Shown here piece by piece: positions 48,160 through 57,200 of a stretch of 64,000 nucleotides of DNA (its first letter is position 1; each line of letters opens with the position of its first letter). The notes below the pieces were generated by a model. The model was not told where the DNA came from. It did not search any database and saw only the letters and a program-made list of their open reading frames with translations. Source of the DNA: Curtobacterium sp. MCJR17_055 (GTDB lineage: Bacteria; Actinomycetota; Actinomycetes; Actinomycetales; Microbacteriaceae). The stretch spans positions 248,001-312,000 of the forward strand of contig NZ_QKLF01000001.1 of assembly GCF_003224335.1 (NCBI RefSeq), in the 5' to 3' direction. The position numbers and the translations under genes were made by a program.

Positions 48160-49596
48160 ATGCCTGATCAACCGCAGCCGGGGCCGGACGACGACTTCCG
48201 GGAGATGCTCCGCAAGCTCCTGTCCGGCGAGGGCCAGATCGACCCGTCGCAGCTCGCCGGAGCCGCCGGCCTGCCGAACGACCCGACCTTCGTCGCGAAC
48301 CTCATGAGCCAGCTCCAGCGGGCCGCGCAGGACGGCGGCGACGGCATCGACTTCACCGTGACGGCCGAACGCGCCGCCACGATCGCCCGCGAGGGCGAGC
48401 AGCCGCTCGACCCCGCCACCGCGCAAGCAGCGGCGCAGGCCTTCCAGGTCGCGGCGCTCTGGCTCGACGAGGTGACCACCGTCGCGGAACTCACCTCGAC
48501 ACCGAGCGTCTACACGCGCGAGCAGTGGGCGAAGGCGACCGCACCCGTGTGGTCGCAGATCGCCGAGCCCGTGGCGTCGAGCATCGCGACCGCCCTCACC
48601 GAGGCGATCGACCAGCGCGCGCCCGAGGAGCTCAAGCTCATGCTCGGCGACGTCTCGAAGGCCATGCGCGGGGTCGGTGGTGCGCTCTTCGCGATCCAAC
48701 TCGGCCAGGTCGTCGGGCAGCTCGCCAAGGAGGTCGTCTCCGGCGGCGACGTCGGCGTCCCGCTCCTCGACGAGCAGGTCGCCGCGCTCGTGCCGCAGAA
48801 CGTCGCCGAGTTCGCCGAGGGCCTGGACGTCCCGGCCGACGAGGTGCGCATCTACCTCGCCGTCCGCGAGCTCGCCCACGCCCGACTGTTCCGCTCGGCA
48901 CGCTGGCTGCGGCTGCACATCATCTCGTCGATCACGGAGTACGCCAAGGGCGTGCACATCCCGTTCGACCGGGTCGAGGAGTCCCTGTCGGGCATCGACC
49001 CGACCGACCAGGAGCAGCTGCGGGACGCGCTGGCCTCCGGGGCGCTCATCCCGCCGCGGACCCCGGAGCAGGACGCCGCCCTCGCCCGACTCGAGACGAT
49101 GCTCGCGCTCGTCGAGGGATGGGTCGACACCGTCACGGCCGCCGCGACCGCCCGTCTCCCCCGCTCCGGCGCGATCGCGGAGATGGTGCGACGTCGTCGC
49201 GCCGCAGGAGGCCCGGCCGAGTCCGCCTTCGCGACGCTGGTCGGTCTCGAACTCCGCCCGCGCCGACTCCGTGAAGCGGCCGCGATGTGGCAGCGGGTCA
49301 CCGACGAACTCGGTGCCGGCGAGCGCGACGCGCTCTGGGCCGCGTTCGACCTGGTGCCCGGCTCGGACGACATCGACGCGCCGGAGTCCCTGGTCGCCCG
49401 GCTCCGCGACCCGTCGCAGACGCCGGAGGACGACGCGTTCGACCGAGCGCTCGAGGACCTGCTCAACGACACCACCGCCGACCGTCCGCACGAGGACGAG
49501 GACGGCGGCATCGAGGACTCCGGCATCGAGGACTCCGGCGACGGCCCGACGGCCGGGCCCGCCGACGGCGACCCGCAGGGCGGACCGCGGCACTAG
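48160..49596 (+). CDS. Zinc-dependent metalloprotease-like protein (DUF2342/zincin_2 family)
   Basis: Protein of 478 residues of the actinobacterial DUF2342 group, once annotated as F420-associated. The putative zinc-site helix is VRELAHARLFRSARWLRLH; the Gly-rich AIQLGQVVGQLAKEVVSGGD segment and QALIPP-like GALIPPRTPEQDA are also typical. The C-terminal 45 residues are acidic and Gly-rich. Catalytic activity has not been shown for the family as far as I know. ATG 48160 sits seven bases after TAGCGT. It is divergent from the YlbL-like gene, in the gene order seen in other actinobacteria. Confidence 0.9.
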   Translation: MPDQPQPGPDDDFREMLRKLLSGEGQIDPSQLAGAAGLPNDPTFVANLMSQLQRAAQDGGDGIDFTVTAERAATIAREGEQPLDPATAQAAAQAFQVAALWLDEVTTVAELTSTPSVYTREQWAKATAPVWSQIAEPVASSIATALTEAIDQRAPEELKLMLGDVSKAMRGVGGALFAIQLGQVVGQLAKEVVSGGDVGVPLLDEQVAALVPQNVAEFAEGLDVPADEVRIYLAVRELAHARLFRSARWLRLHIISSITEYAKGVHIPFDRVEESLSGIDPTDQEQLRDALASGALIPPRTPEQDAALARLETMLALVEGWVDTVTAAATARLPRSGAIAEMVRRRRAAGGPAESAFATLVGLELRPRRLREAAAMWQRVTDELGAGERDALWAAFDLVPGSDDIDAPESLVARLRDPSQTPEDDAFDRALEDLLNDTTADRPHEDEDGGIEDSGIEDSGDGPTAGPADGDPQGGPRH

Positions 49597-49602
49597 TCAC
49601 CC

Positions 49603-49643
49603 CGGTCGGGACGGGAGGCGCGACCCGCCTTGCGTCCCGACCG
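49603..49643 (+). terminator. Hairpin terminator after the zincin gene
   Basis: CGGTCGGGACG (49603-49613) and CGTCCCGACCG (49633-49643) enclose a second stem AGGCG/CGCCT, giving one long interrupted hairpin just after the stop codon. Confidence 0.65.
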
Positions 49644-49718
49644 TCCGGCCCGCCTCGTCTTGTCCACAGATCGGCGTCCGGACTGCCCCGTCGGCGGTGC
49701 CTGCGCCAGCGTGGACGC

Positions 49719-50603
49719 ATGGGCATCCGCATCGACCCGACGCTCGAGTTCATCTGGCGCGATCCGTGCACGGTCCAGCTCGGGGTCGACCCGCCGCGCG
49801 CGCTGGTCACCTTCCCGACGACGGCCGAGGAGCGCTTCCTCTGCGCGCTCCGGAGCGAGACCGGACGGGACGCGATGGCCGGGGTCGCCCGGAGCGTCGG
49901 CTGCCCGCCCGCCGTCGCGGCCCGGTTGCTCGGGGACGCCGCTCCGGCCCTGGTCGACCTGGACGCGGAGCCGGCCGCCCGGGTCGAGGTGTCCGGTGCC
50001 GGGCCGCTCGCGCAGGAGCTCGACCGGATGCTCACCGGTGACGGCGTGACCGTCGTGCGGACGTCGGTGCCGCGCGGCGGCCCGGTCCCCGAGCCCGACC
50101 CGCCGCCGACGCTCGCCGTCCTCGTCGCCGACCACGTGACCGACCCGACGGTCCGGGCCGCCTGGTGTCGCCGGTCGGTCCCGCACCTGCCGGTGGTGGT
50201 GGGCGACGGACGTGTCCGCGTCGGGCCGTTCCTGGTCCCGGGAGCCGGGCCGTGCCTCCAGTGCGTGGAACTCGAGCGCACCGACGCGGACCCCGCCTGG
50301 CCGGCGATCGCCGCGCAGGTCTGGGGCCGTCCCGTGGCCGCACTGTCGCCCTACCGGGCTGCGACGGTCGCCACGACGGTGACCCGGCTGGTCCTCGAGC
50401 GGCTCCCCCTGGTGACCCAGTACCCGGACGCGCAGCAGCTCCTGGTGGACCGGACGGACCTGTCGGTCACGGTGCGGCGGGTCGCTCCGCATCCGCGGTG
50501 TGCGTGCCGAGGGCTGCCAGGAACCGACTCGCCACCCGGGCCCCACCCCGTGTGGACCCCTGACCGGACCACGTCAGCGTCAGGGAACGACGAGCACGGG
50601 TGA
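49719..50603 (+). CDS. ThiF/TOMM cyclodehydratase-like protein
   Basis: Protein of about 294 residues similar to the E1-like partner found in TOMM (thiazole/oxazole-modified peptide) systems and to an actinobacterial housekeeping protein encoded beside UvrD2. The N-terminal part resembles the peptide-binding region (PPRALVTFPTTAEERFLCAL); the segment GPCLQCVELERTDADPAWPA (Cys179, Cys182) and CAC (Cys261, Cys263) are probable zinc ligands. The usual ATP-binding Gly-rich loop is short (VSGAGPLAQEL). There is no peptide substrate gene nearby, so peptide modification is unlikely. Its last 137 bases overlap the convergent helicase gene. Confidence 0.72.
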   Translation: MGIRIDPTLEFIWRDPCTVQLGVDPPRALVTFPTTAEERFLCALRSETGRDAMAGVARSVGCPPAVAARLLGDAAPALVDLDAEPAARVEVSGAGPLAQELDRMLTGDGVTVVRTSVPRGGPVPEPDPPPTLAVLVADHVTDPTVRAAWCRRSVPHLPVVVGDGRVRVGPFLVPGAGPCLQCVELERTDADPAWPAIAAQVWGRPVAALSPYRAATVATTVTRLVLERLPLVTQYPDAQQLLVDRTDLSVTVRRVAPHPRCACRGLPGTDSPPGPHPVWTPDRTTSASGNDEHG

Positions 50604-52212
50604 TGCCGACGTAGAAGAGCCGACGTTCCTCGTCGACGCCGTCGTCGGTCGTCGCGTACGAGATCGGCAGCAGCCCCTCGGCGACGCCCGCGAGCACGAC
50701 GTGCGGCCACTCCAGGCCCTTCGACGAGTGCAGCGTCGCGAGCGTGACGGCGTCGAGTTCCGGCTCGTGGTGGGTCGCGGCACGGTCCACCAGATCGGCC
50801 GTGAACTGCTGCATGGTCGTCCCGGCCGGCGAGGACTCGGCGAGCTGCATGATCGCCTGCAGGGCCTCCCACTGCTCACGCACGGCACCGGTGCCCTCCG
50901 GCGGGGTGCGCGTCCACCCGCTGATCTGCAGCACGAGCTCCACCCGGCGCAGGAGCTCGTCGTCGGTCTGCCGGACCGCCTCGCCGCGCATGTGGTGCAC
51001 GGCGAGCTTCACCTCCGGGCGGTCGAAGAAGCGCTTCCCGCCCTGCACCCGGTACGGGATCCCGTTGCGGGCGAGCGCCGACTCGATCGCCGCGGACTGC
51101 GCGCCGACGCGGTACAGGACGGCGCACTCGCCGTACGCCGCCCCGCCGTCCACGAGCTCGGTGATGCGGCGGGCGATCGTCGCGGCCTCGTCCCCGTCGT
51201 GCGCGCAGGCGAGCACCGTCGGCTCCGGACCGGGGGCGGTCTCCTGCGCGACGAGGTCGAGCGCCCCCGGCTGCCCGCGCATGAGTGCGTTCGCCGCGTG
51301 CACGACCTCTGGGGTGGAGCGGTAGTTCCGTTCGAGCCGGAGCACGGACGCGCGCGGGAACTCCGAGCCGAACCCGAGCAGGTAGCGGCTGGACGCGCCG
51401 GTGAACGAGTAGATCGTCTGGCTGGCGTCACCGACCACGCACAGGTCGTCCCGACCGCCGAGCCACGCGCGGAGCAGGTCGTGCTGCACGGGCGAGACGT
51501 CCTGGTACTCGTCCACCACGAAGAACCGGTACTGCTGACGCACGTAGGACGCCACCCGGGGCTCGGACTCCACCATGCCGAGGGTCGCGAGCAGCACGTC
51601 CTCGAAGTCCATCTGCCGACGGTCGTCCTTGAGCCGCTCGTACGCGCGCATGAGGTCGACCACGCGGGACGGCGAGGTGTCGCGTGGCATCGTCCGCTCG
51701 GTCGCGGCGGACTCGTACTCGTCGTACGTGAGCCGCTGCACCTTGCGCCACTCGACCTCGCCGGCCAGGTCGCGGAGCGTCGGGGTGTCGACCCGCAGGC
51801 CGATGGTGTCCGCGGCGTGCGCGATCATCCGGCCCTTGGACTCGACGAGCCCGGGGGCGTGCCCGCCGACCGTGTCCGGCCAGAAGTACCCGAGCTGGGA
51901 CATCGCCGCGGCGTGGAACGTCCGGGCCTGGACGGCTCCGGCGCCGAGGGCGCGCAACCGCGAGCGCAGCTCTCCCGCCGCCCGGGTGGTGAAGGTCAGC
52001 GCGAGGACGTGGTTGGGCGAGTACGTGCCGGTCGCGACCCCGTAGGCGATGCGGTGCGTGATCGCGCGGGTCTTGCCGGTCCCCGCGCCCGCCAGCACGG
52101 CCACCGGACCGAGGAGCGTCCGTGCGACCGTCCGCTGCTCGGCGTCGAGTGCGGCGAGCAGCGCGTCCGGGGTCGGGGTCGACGGGTCGCCGGCGCCGGG
52201 TGCGACCGTCAC
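50467..52212 (-). CDS. UvrD/Rep family superfamily 1 DNA helicase
   Basis: 3'-5' DNA helicase of 581 residues, shorter than the usual 700-720. Motifs: Walker A (GAGTGKTRAITHRIA), Ia (LTFTTRAAGELRSRL), II (FFVVDEYQDVSPVQ), III (VVGDASQTIYSFTGA), IV (LERNYRSTPEVVHAAN), V (TLHSSKGLEWPHVV) and VI (RRLFYVGITRARRSL). No C-terminal HRDC domain or cysteine cluster is present, unlike mycobacterial UvrD2, whose genomic position it shares. GTG 52212 overlaps the nudC stop as GTGA. It probably acts in excision repair or replication restart. Confidence 0.94.
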   Translation of the reverse strand: MTVAPGAGDPSTPTPDALLAALDAEQRTVARTLLGPVAVLAGAGTGKTRAITHRIAYGVATGTYSPNHVLALTFTTRAAGELRSRLRALGAGAVQARTFHAAAMSQLGYFWPDTVGGHAPGLVESKGRMIAHAADTIGLRVDTPTLRDLAGEVEWRKVQRLTYDEYESAATERTMPRDTSPSRVVDLMRAYERLKDDRRQMDFEDVLLATLGMVESEPRVASYVRQQYRFFVVDEYQDVSPVQHDLLRAWLGGRDDLCVVGDASQTIYSFTGASSRYLLGFGSEFPRASVLRLERNYRSTPEVVHAANALMRGQPGALDLVAQETAPGPEPTVLACAHDGDEAATIARRITELVDGGAAYGECAVLYRVGAQSAAIESALARNGIPYRVQGGKRFFDRPEVKLAVHHMRGEAVRQTDDELLRRVELVLQISGWTRTPPEGTGAVREQWEALQAIMQLAESSPAGTTMQQFTADLVDRAATHHEPELDAVTLATLHSSKGLEWPHVVLAGVAEGLLPISYATTDDGVDEERRLFYVGITRARRSLTLTWSGQGSTRGGARVASRFLAALGTHTADAERPAAP

Positions 52213-53144
52213 GGCAGGTCGAGCGGCCCGCCGTACCACTCCTCGATGATCACGCGGGCGATCGAGGTCCGGCCGGGCAGCAGGATCGTGTCCCCGGCCT
52301 GTTCGCGGATCTCGTCGCGGGAGAACCAGCGGACGTCGAGGATCTCGACACCGTCCGGCCGGGCGGCGGAGGGGTCGCCGTCGACGGCACGTGCGCGGAA
52401 CCCGACCATGAGCGACGCCGGGAACGGCCACGGCTGCGAGCCGAGGTACTCCGGTTCCTCGATGGTGACGCCCGCTTCCTCGAAGACCTCACGCCGGACG
52501 GCGTCCTCGAGCGACTCCCCCGGCTCGACGAACCCGGCGAGCAGCGAGTACCGGTTCGCGTCCCAGGCAGCGTTCGAGCCGAGCAGGATGCGGTCCTCGC
52601 CGTCGGTGATGCCGACGATGATCGCCGCGTCGGTCCGCGGGAAGTGCTGGTGCCCCTCGGGGTCGCGGCGGACCCACCCGCCCGAGGTCGACTCGGTCGC
52701 CGAGCCGGTCCGCGGCGAGAAGCCGTGCACCGCGTGCCAGTTCGCCATCGCGACCGCTTCGACCGCGAGGCCCTGGTCGCGGGCGGACAGCTCGGTGCCG
52801 AACATGCGCAGGTTCTCCCACGCCGCGGTGTCCGGTTCGATGGCGGCGGCAGCGTCGTCGTCGACGAGCGCCGCGACGAAGCGGGTGCCGGCCGGGGCGT
52901 CGGCGGCGTCGGCGACCGCGCGTCCGAGGTAGAGCAGCGTCGCGTCCTCGGGTACCTGTCCGGCGTCGACGAAGCGGAGCGCGCCGTCGCCGCCCCGGAG
53001 CATCGCGCCGGCGTGGACGGGCAGGAACCGCGTCGCCGGGTCGTCCCGCAGCACGCGGTCGAGGTCGGGGGTGGCGCGGTACTCGGCATCGCGGTCGAGC
53101 TCGTTGCGGGCGAGCGGCAGCCGGGCGGCGAACTCCACGGTCAC
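52209..53144 (-). CDS. nudC: NAD(+) diphosphatase NudC lacking zinc-ribbon cysteines
   Basis: Nudix hydrolase of 311 residues that splits NAD(H) to NMN(H) and AMP and can remove NAD caps from RNA. The Nudix box (GFVEPGESLEDAVRREVFEE) and the NADH-specific SQPWPFPAS are complete. The zinc ribbon expected between the N-terminal and Nudix domains keeps its layout (NWHAVHGF, GGWVRR, HFPRTD), but the four cysteines are Ser143, Thr146, Asp161 and Gly164. GTG 53144 follows GAGGAG. It is coupled to the helicase gene downstream. Confidence 0.93.
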   Translation of the reverse strand: MTVEFAARLPLARNELDRDAEYRATPDLDRVLRDDPATRFLPVHAGAMLRGGDGALRFVDAGQVPEDATLLYLGRAVADAADAPAGTRFVAALVDDDAAAAIEPDTAAWENLRMFGTELSARDQGLAVEAVAMANWHAVHGFSPRTGSATESTSGGWVRRDPEGHQHFPRTDAAIIVGITDGEDRILLGSNAAWDANRYSLLAGFVEPGESLEDAVRREVFEEAGVTIEEPEYLGSQPWPFPASLMVGFRARAVDGDPSAARPDGVEILDVRWFSRDEIREQAGDTILLPGRTSIARVIIEEWYGGPLDLP

Positions 53145-53212
53145 GCGGATCTCCTCGTGGTCGACACGTCCCGGGCCAGCGTGGCGCGCACCGATCGGGT
53201 GTGCCGCGGACC

Positions 53213-53218
53213 TACCCT
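53213..53218 (+). promoter_or_regulatory. Leaderless promoter -10 for the APH-fold gene
   Basis: TACCCT, seven bases before ATG 53226; an in-frame ATG at 53220 is too close to the element to be the first codon of a leaderless message. Confidence 0.6.
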
Positions 53219-53225
53219 GATGGGC

Positions 53226-54224
53226 ATGGCGGGATCGCAGTTCACTCTAGCCGCGTTGGCGACGACGGCCGTGCCCGGGCTCGTCCTGACCGGGACGCGC
53301 ACGCTCGGCTCGGTGGCCGCCGGTGACTACGAGTCGGCGGTCGTCCGTGACGCGGAGGGCCACAGCTCGGCGATCCGCCGGCCCCGGAACCAGCGCGCCG
53401 AGGCCCGCCAGTCCGCCGACCTGGTGGCCATCCGCGCGCTCAGCGCCGGGATCCGCACGCGCCTCCCGTTCGCCGTCCCGGAGTACCGCGGACAGGCGCC
53501 GATCGGGTCGACCCGCGCCATCCTCACCACGTTCGTCGACGGCGAGCACCCCGCGCTCCGTGACCTGACGGAACGTCCGGAGCTGGCGACCAGCGTCGGC
53601 CGCGCGGTCGCCGCGCTCCACGTCCTGCCCACGAGCTTCGTGACGGACGCCGGCCTGCCGTCCCTGACGCCCTTCGAGGTGCTCCGCTCCGCGGTCTCCG
53701 TGATGGACCGGGCCGTCGCGACGAAGCTCGTGCCGGCCGCGCTCCAGGAGCGCTGGGAGGGTGCCGCGCGCGACCAGCAGCTCTGGCAGTTCACGCCGAC
53801 CGTCGTCCACGGCTCGCTCGGCGTCGACTCGCTGCTCGTGCAGGGCGACGAGGTCACGGGCGTGCTCGGCTGGGGCGAACTCCGCCTCGGCGACCCGGCG
53901 AAGGACCTGGCCTGGGTGCTCGCCGGCCGCCGCGAGGCGTTCGACACGGTCCTCAGCGCCTACACCGCCGGCGGTGGCGGTCGGGACCGGCAGCTCGGGC
54001 AACGCGCCCGCGTGCACCACGAGCTCGAGACCGCCCAGTGGCTGCTGCACGGGGTGCAGGTGAAGAGCACCGAGGTCGTCGACGACGCGGTCGCGATGAT
54101 GCACCGCCTGGCCGAGGCCGTCCACGCACCGTCGGCCGCACCGCTGCAGGCGGTGTCGCCGGAGACGATGGAGATCGGCGAGGTCGAGCAGCTGCTCTCC
54201 TCGACCGAGCGCCGGCACGGCTGA
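53226..54224 (+). CDS. APH-fold phosphotransferase-like protein, probable pseudokinase
   Basis: Protein of 332 residues with the fold order of the macrolide/aminoglycoside phosphotransferase family: N-terminal lobe to about 110, hinge LTTFVDGEH, then the C-terminal lobe. The catalytic loop, normally HGDxxxxN, reads HGSLGVDS (Asp to Ser197, Asn to Ser202), and the DFG-equivalent aspartate is Gly215 (LGWGE). The downstream DPAKDLAWVL segment is normal. Loss of all three active residues argues against phosphotransfer; a binding or regulatory role is more likely. It should not be read as an antibiotic resistance gene. It converges on adnB. Confidence 0.82.
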   Translation: MAGSQFTLAALATTAVPGLVLTGTRTLGSVAAGDYESAVVRDAEGHSSAIRRPRNQRAEARQSADLVAIRALSAGIRTRLPFAVPEYRGQAPIGSTRAILTTFVDGEHPALRDLTERPELATSVGRAVAALHVLPTSFVTDAGLPSLTPFEVLRSAVSVMDRAVATKLVPAALQERWEGAARDQQLWQFTPTVVHGSLGVDSLLVQGDEVTGVLGWGELRLGDPAKDLAWVLAGRREAFDTVLSAYTAGGGGRDRQLGQRARVHHELETAQWLLHGVQVKSTEVVDDAVAMMHRLAEAVHAPSAAPLQAVSPETMEIGEVEQLLSSTERRHG

Positions 54225-54248
54225 TCCGGCCTGGAGGCGCGGCTCGCC

Positions 54249-57200
54249 TCAGCCGATCGCGTTCCGCCAGGCGCGTTCCAGCCCGGCACGGTCGAGCAGC
54301 GACGTCGGTCGGACCTCGAGGTCGTCCGCCACGAAGTAGAACACCGCGTCGACGTCCTCGATCGGCCGGCCGGTGAACTCGGCGTACGCGACCCGGTACA
54401 GCGCGAGCTGCACCTGCCGGCGTTCCAGGTCCTCGGCACCGGTCGGGGCCTTGCCGGTCTTCCAGTCGACGACTTCGATCCGCCCGTCGATCTCGTAGAC
54501 GGCGTCGAGCTTGCACACGACGCTGTGCCCGAGGAACGGGATGTGGATCTCGCGTTCGACCTCGAGGGGCGTCAGACCCGCCCAGCGTGACCGGGCGAAG
54601 GTCTCCTGGAAGTCGGCCAGCCGTCGGGCGTCGTCGTCCGTGACGGCGAGGTCACCGTCGGTGGCGGGAGCGGTCTCCCCGACGTCGAGGTCGAGTTCGC
54701 CGGCCCAGGCGTCGAGCCCGCCGTCCCACCCGCCGAGCGGCGCCGCGGCGCCACCGCCACGGGCACGCTGTTCGACCCACTGGTGGAACAGCGTGCCGAG
54801 GCGGGTGGCCCGGTACGGCCGCTCGGGCATCGGACGGCGCAGCCGTTCGGCGACGCGGTCCGGCTCGCCGAGGTAGTCCTTGAAACCGGACGCCGGGACG
54901 CGGTGCGGGACGACCACCGCGTGCGCGGCCGACCGGGCCGCCCGGCGTTCCGCGAGCAGCAGGTCGATGTCGGCGGCGTGGCGACCGGCGGCGCCGGGGT
55001 TCGCGTTGCGCACGCGCTCCGCGGCGGCGAGCACCCGCGGACCGCGGGAGCCGAACGGCACGTGCGGCCAGGTCTGCGTCGCTCCCTGGTCGCCGAGCGG
55101 GTTCGACTCGTGCGCGGTGCCCTCCGGGATCCGGTCGGCGGGGAGCACCCCGGCGTCGACGAGGTCGTGCAGGTACCGGCTCGGGGCCGTCGGCTTCACC
55201 CCGGTCGACCACGAGGACCCGGTGACGAGCAGCTCGTGCTTCGCGCGGGTCAGCGCCACGTAGGTCAGGCGGCGTTCCTCGTCCTCGTTCCGCGCCCGGA
55301 CCTCGTCCTTGAAGGCGTCGATCGCCGTGACGACGTCCTTCTGGGTCTCCTGCCCGCGCCAGGCCAGACGGGGCAGTTCCTCGGCGTCGCCGCGGAACTC
55401 GTACGGCAACCGGCCGAACCCGAGCCACCCCGTCGACCCCTCCTGGGGCCGGGCGGGCAGGGCGCCCTCGACCATCCGCGGCACGGCGACCGCGTCCCAC
55501 TCCAGGCCCTTCGAGCCGTGGATCGTCAGGATCTGGACGGTCCCGCCCTCGGGTTCCTCCGACCGCGGCCCCATGTCGTCGCGGCGGGCTGCGGCGTCGA
55601 TCCAGCCGAGGAAGGCGCCGAGGTCGGCACGGTCGTCGGTCTGCACGAAGCCGCTCAGTTCGTCGACGAAGGCGTCGAGGTACGCCGACCCGCCCTGCTC
55701 GTGCGCGGCGACCTCGATGTCGAGCCGCATCTCCTGCACCACGAGCGTGACGAAGTCGACCAGGTCCCCGCCGGCACGGGAGCGCAGCGTGGCGAGCTGG
55801 GCGCCGAGGGCGCGCATCCGCTCGCGGCCGGCCGGGCTGATGCCGGCGAGGGCGGAGTGGTCGTCGGGCGCGGTCGTGACGAAGTCGAGCGCGTCGACCA
55901 CGGAGCCCTGCTCCCCCGCGGCGACGGACGCCCGGAAGGCCGCGGTGACGTCGTCGTCGAGGCGCTTGTGCGTGTGGTCGCGGCCGAACAACCAGCGCGC
56001 GAGACCGTGCAGCGCGACGATGTCCGCCGCGCCGACCCGCCACCGGGCACCGGCGAGCAGGCGGATGAGGTCGTTGCCCGCCGCCGGGTCGTGCAGCACG
56101 CGGAGGCAGGCCACCAGGTCGACGATCTCCGGCCGCTGCAGCAGCCCACCCGTCCCGAGCACGTGGTACGGCACCCCGCGGGCGGCCAGCGCTGCGGTGA
56201 ACGCCGCCAGGTCCTTCCGGGCGCGCAGCAGGAGCGCCATCGAGCCGTCCGGGTTCCGCCCGCGGTGGTCCGCGAACCACGCGGCGACGGCGTCCGCCTC
56301 GTCGGGCAGGGTCTCCGGGAAGGCGACCGCCACCGTGCCGCGGTCCGCTCCCGGTCGCGGTGCGAGCTGCTCCACCCGGACGTCGGACGCGGCGGAGAGC
56401 GGGGAGACGACCGCGTTCGCCGCGGCGAGCACGTCGAGGGGGTTCCGCCAACTCGTCGACAGGGCGTAGGTGACGACGGGGTCGGCGGCGGGCGCGCCGA
56501 AGTCCGCCGGGAACCGGGCGAGGTTCGCGGCACTCGCTCCGCGGAAGCCGTAGATGGACTGGTGCGGGTCCCCGACCGCCATCACCGGGTGGTCCCGGAA
56601 CAGCCGCGCGAGGAAGCGCGTCTGCACGACCGAGGTGTCCTGGTACTCGTCGAGCAGCACCACCGCGAAGCGGGCTCGGAGGTCGGCGGCCACCCGCGGG
56701 GCGGCGTCGGCCGCGGCGAGCGCCAGGGCGATCTGGTCGGAGAACTCGACGAAGCCGCGGTCGACCTTCTGCCGACGGAACTCCTCCACCAGGTCGGCCA
56801 GGGGTTCGAGCGACCCGATCGCGGCGACGGCGTCGGTGACGGCCTTGTAGGGCGTGCCCCTGGTCGAGCCGGGCAGTTCCAGGAGCTCCCCGAAGTCGAT
56901 CGCGAACCGACGGAGGTCCGCCGGGTCCACGAGGTGCTCGGACGCGGCCCCGGCGAGCGCCACCACGGCCGCGGTGACGGTGTCGACGTTGCGGTCGAGT
57001 CCGGCCAGGCGGTCGTCCCGTGCGGCGACGACGACCCGACGGGCGAGCTGCCAGGCGGACGGCTCGGTGAGCACCTGTGACTCGCCGTCCCGGCCGACGA
57101 GCAGGGCGTTCTCGCGGAAGACGGCGTTCGCGAAGGCGTTGTAGGTCGACACCGTGGGCGCGAGGAAGGCGTCGCCGGCAGCGATGAGCCCGGCGTCCTC

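Noticed and set aside
49719-50603. TOMM/thiopeptide biosynthetic cluster
   Set aside because: Only one E1-like protein is present; no precursor peptide, YcaO or dehydrogenase gene is in the neighbourhood, and the gene order is that of a housekeeping locus.
53226-54224. Macrolide or aminoglycoside resistance gene
   Set aside because: Family resemblance only; the catalytic Asp, Asn and DFG-like Asp are all replaced, and the gene sits among housekeeping genes.
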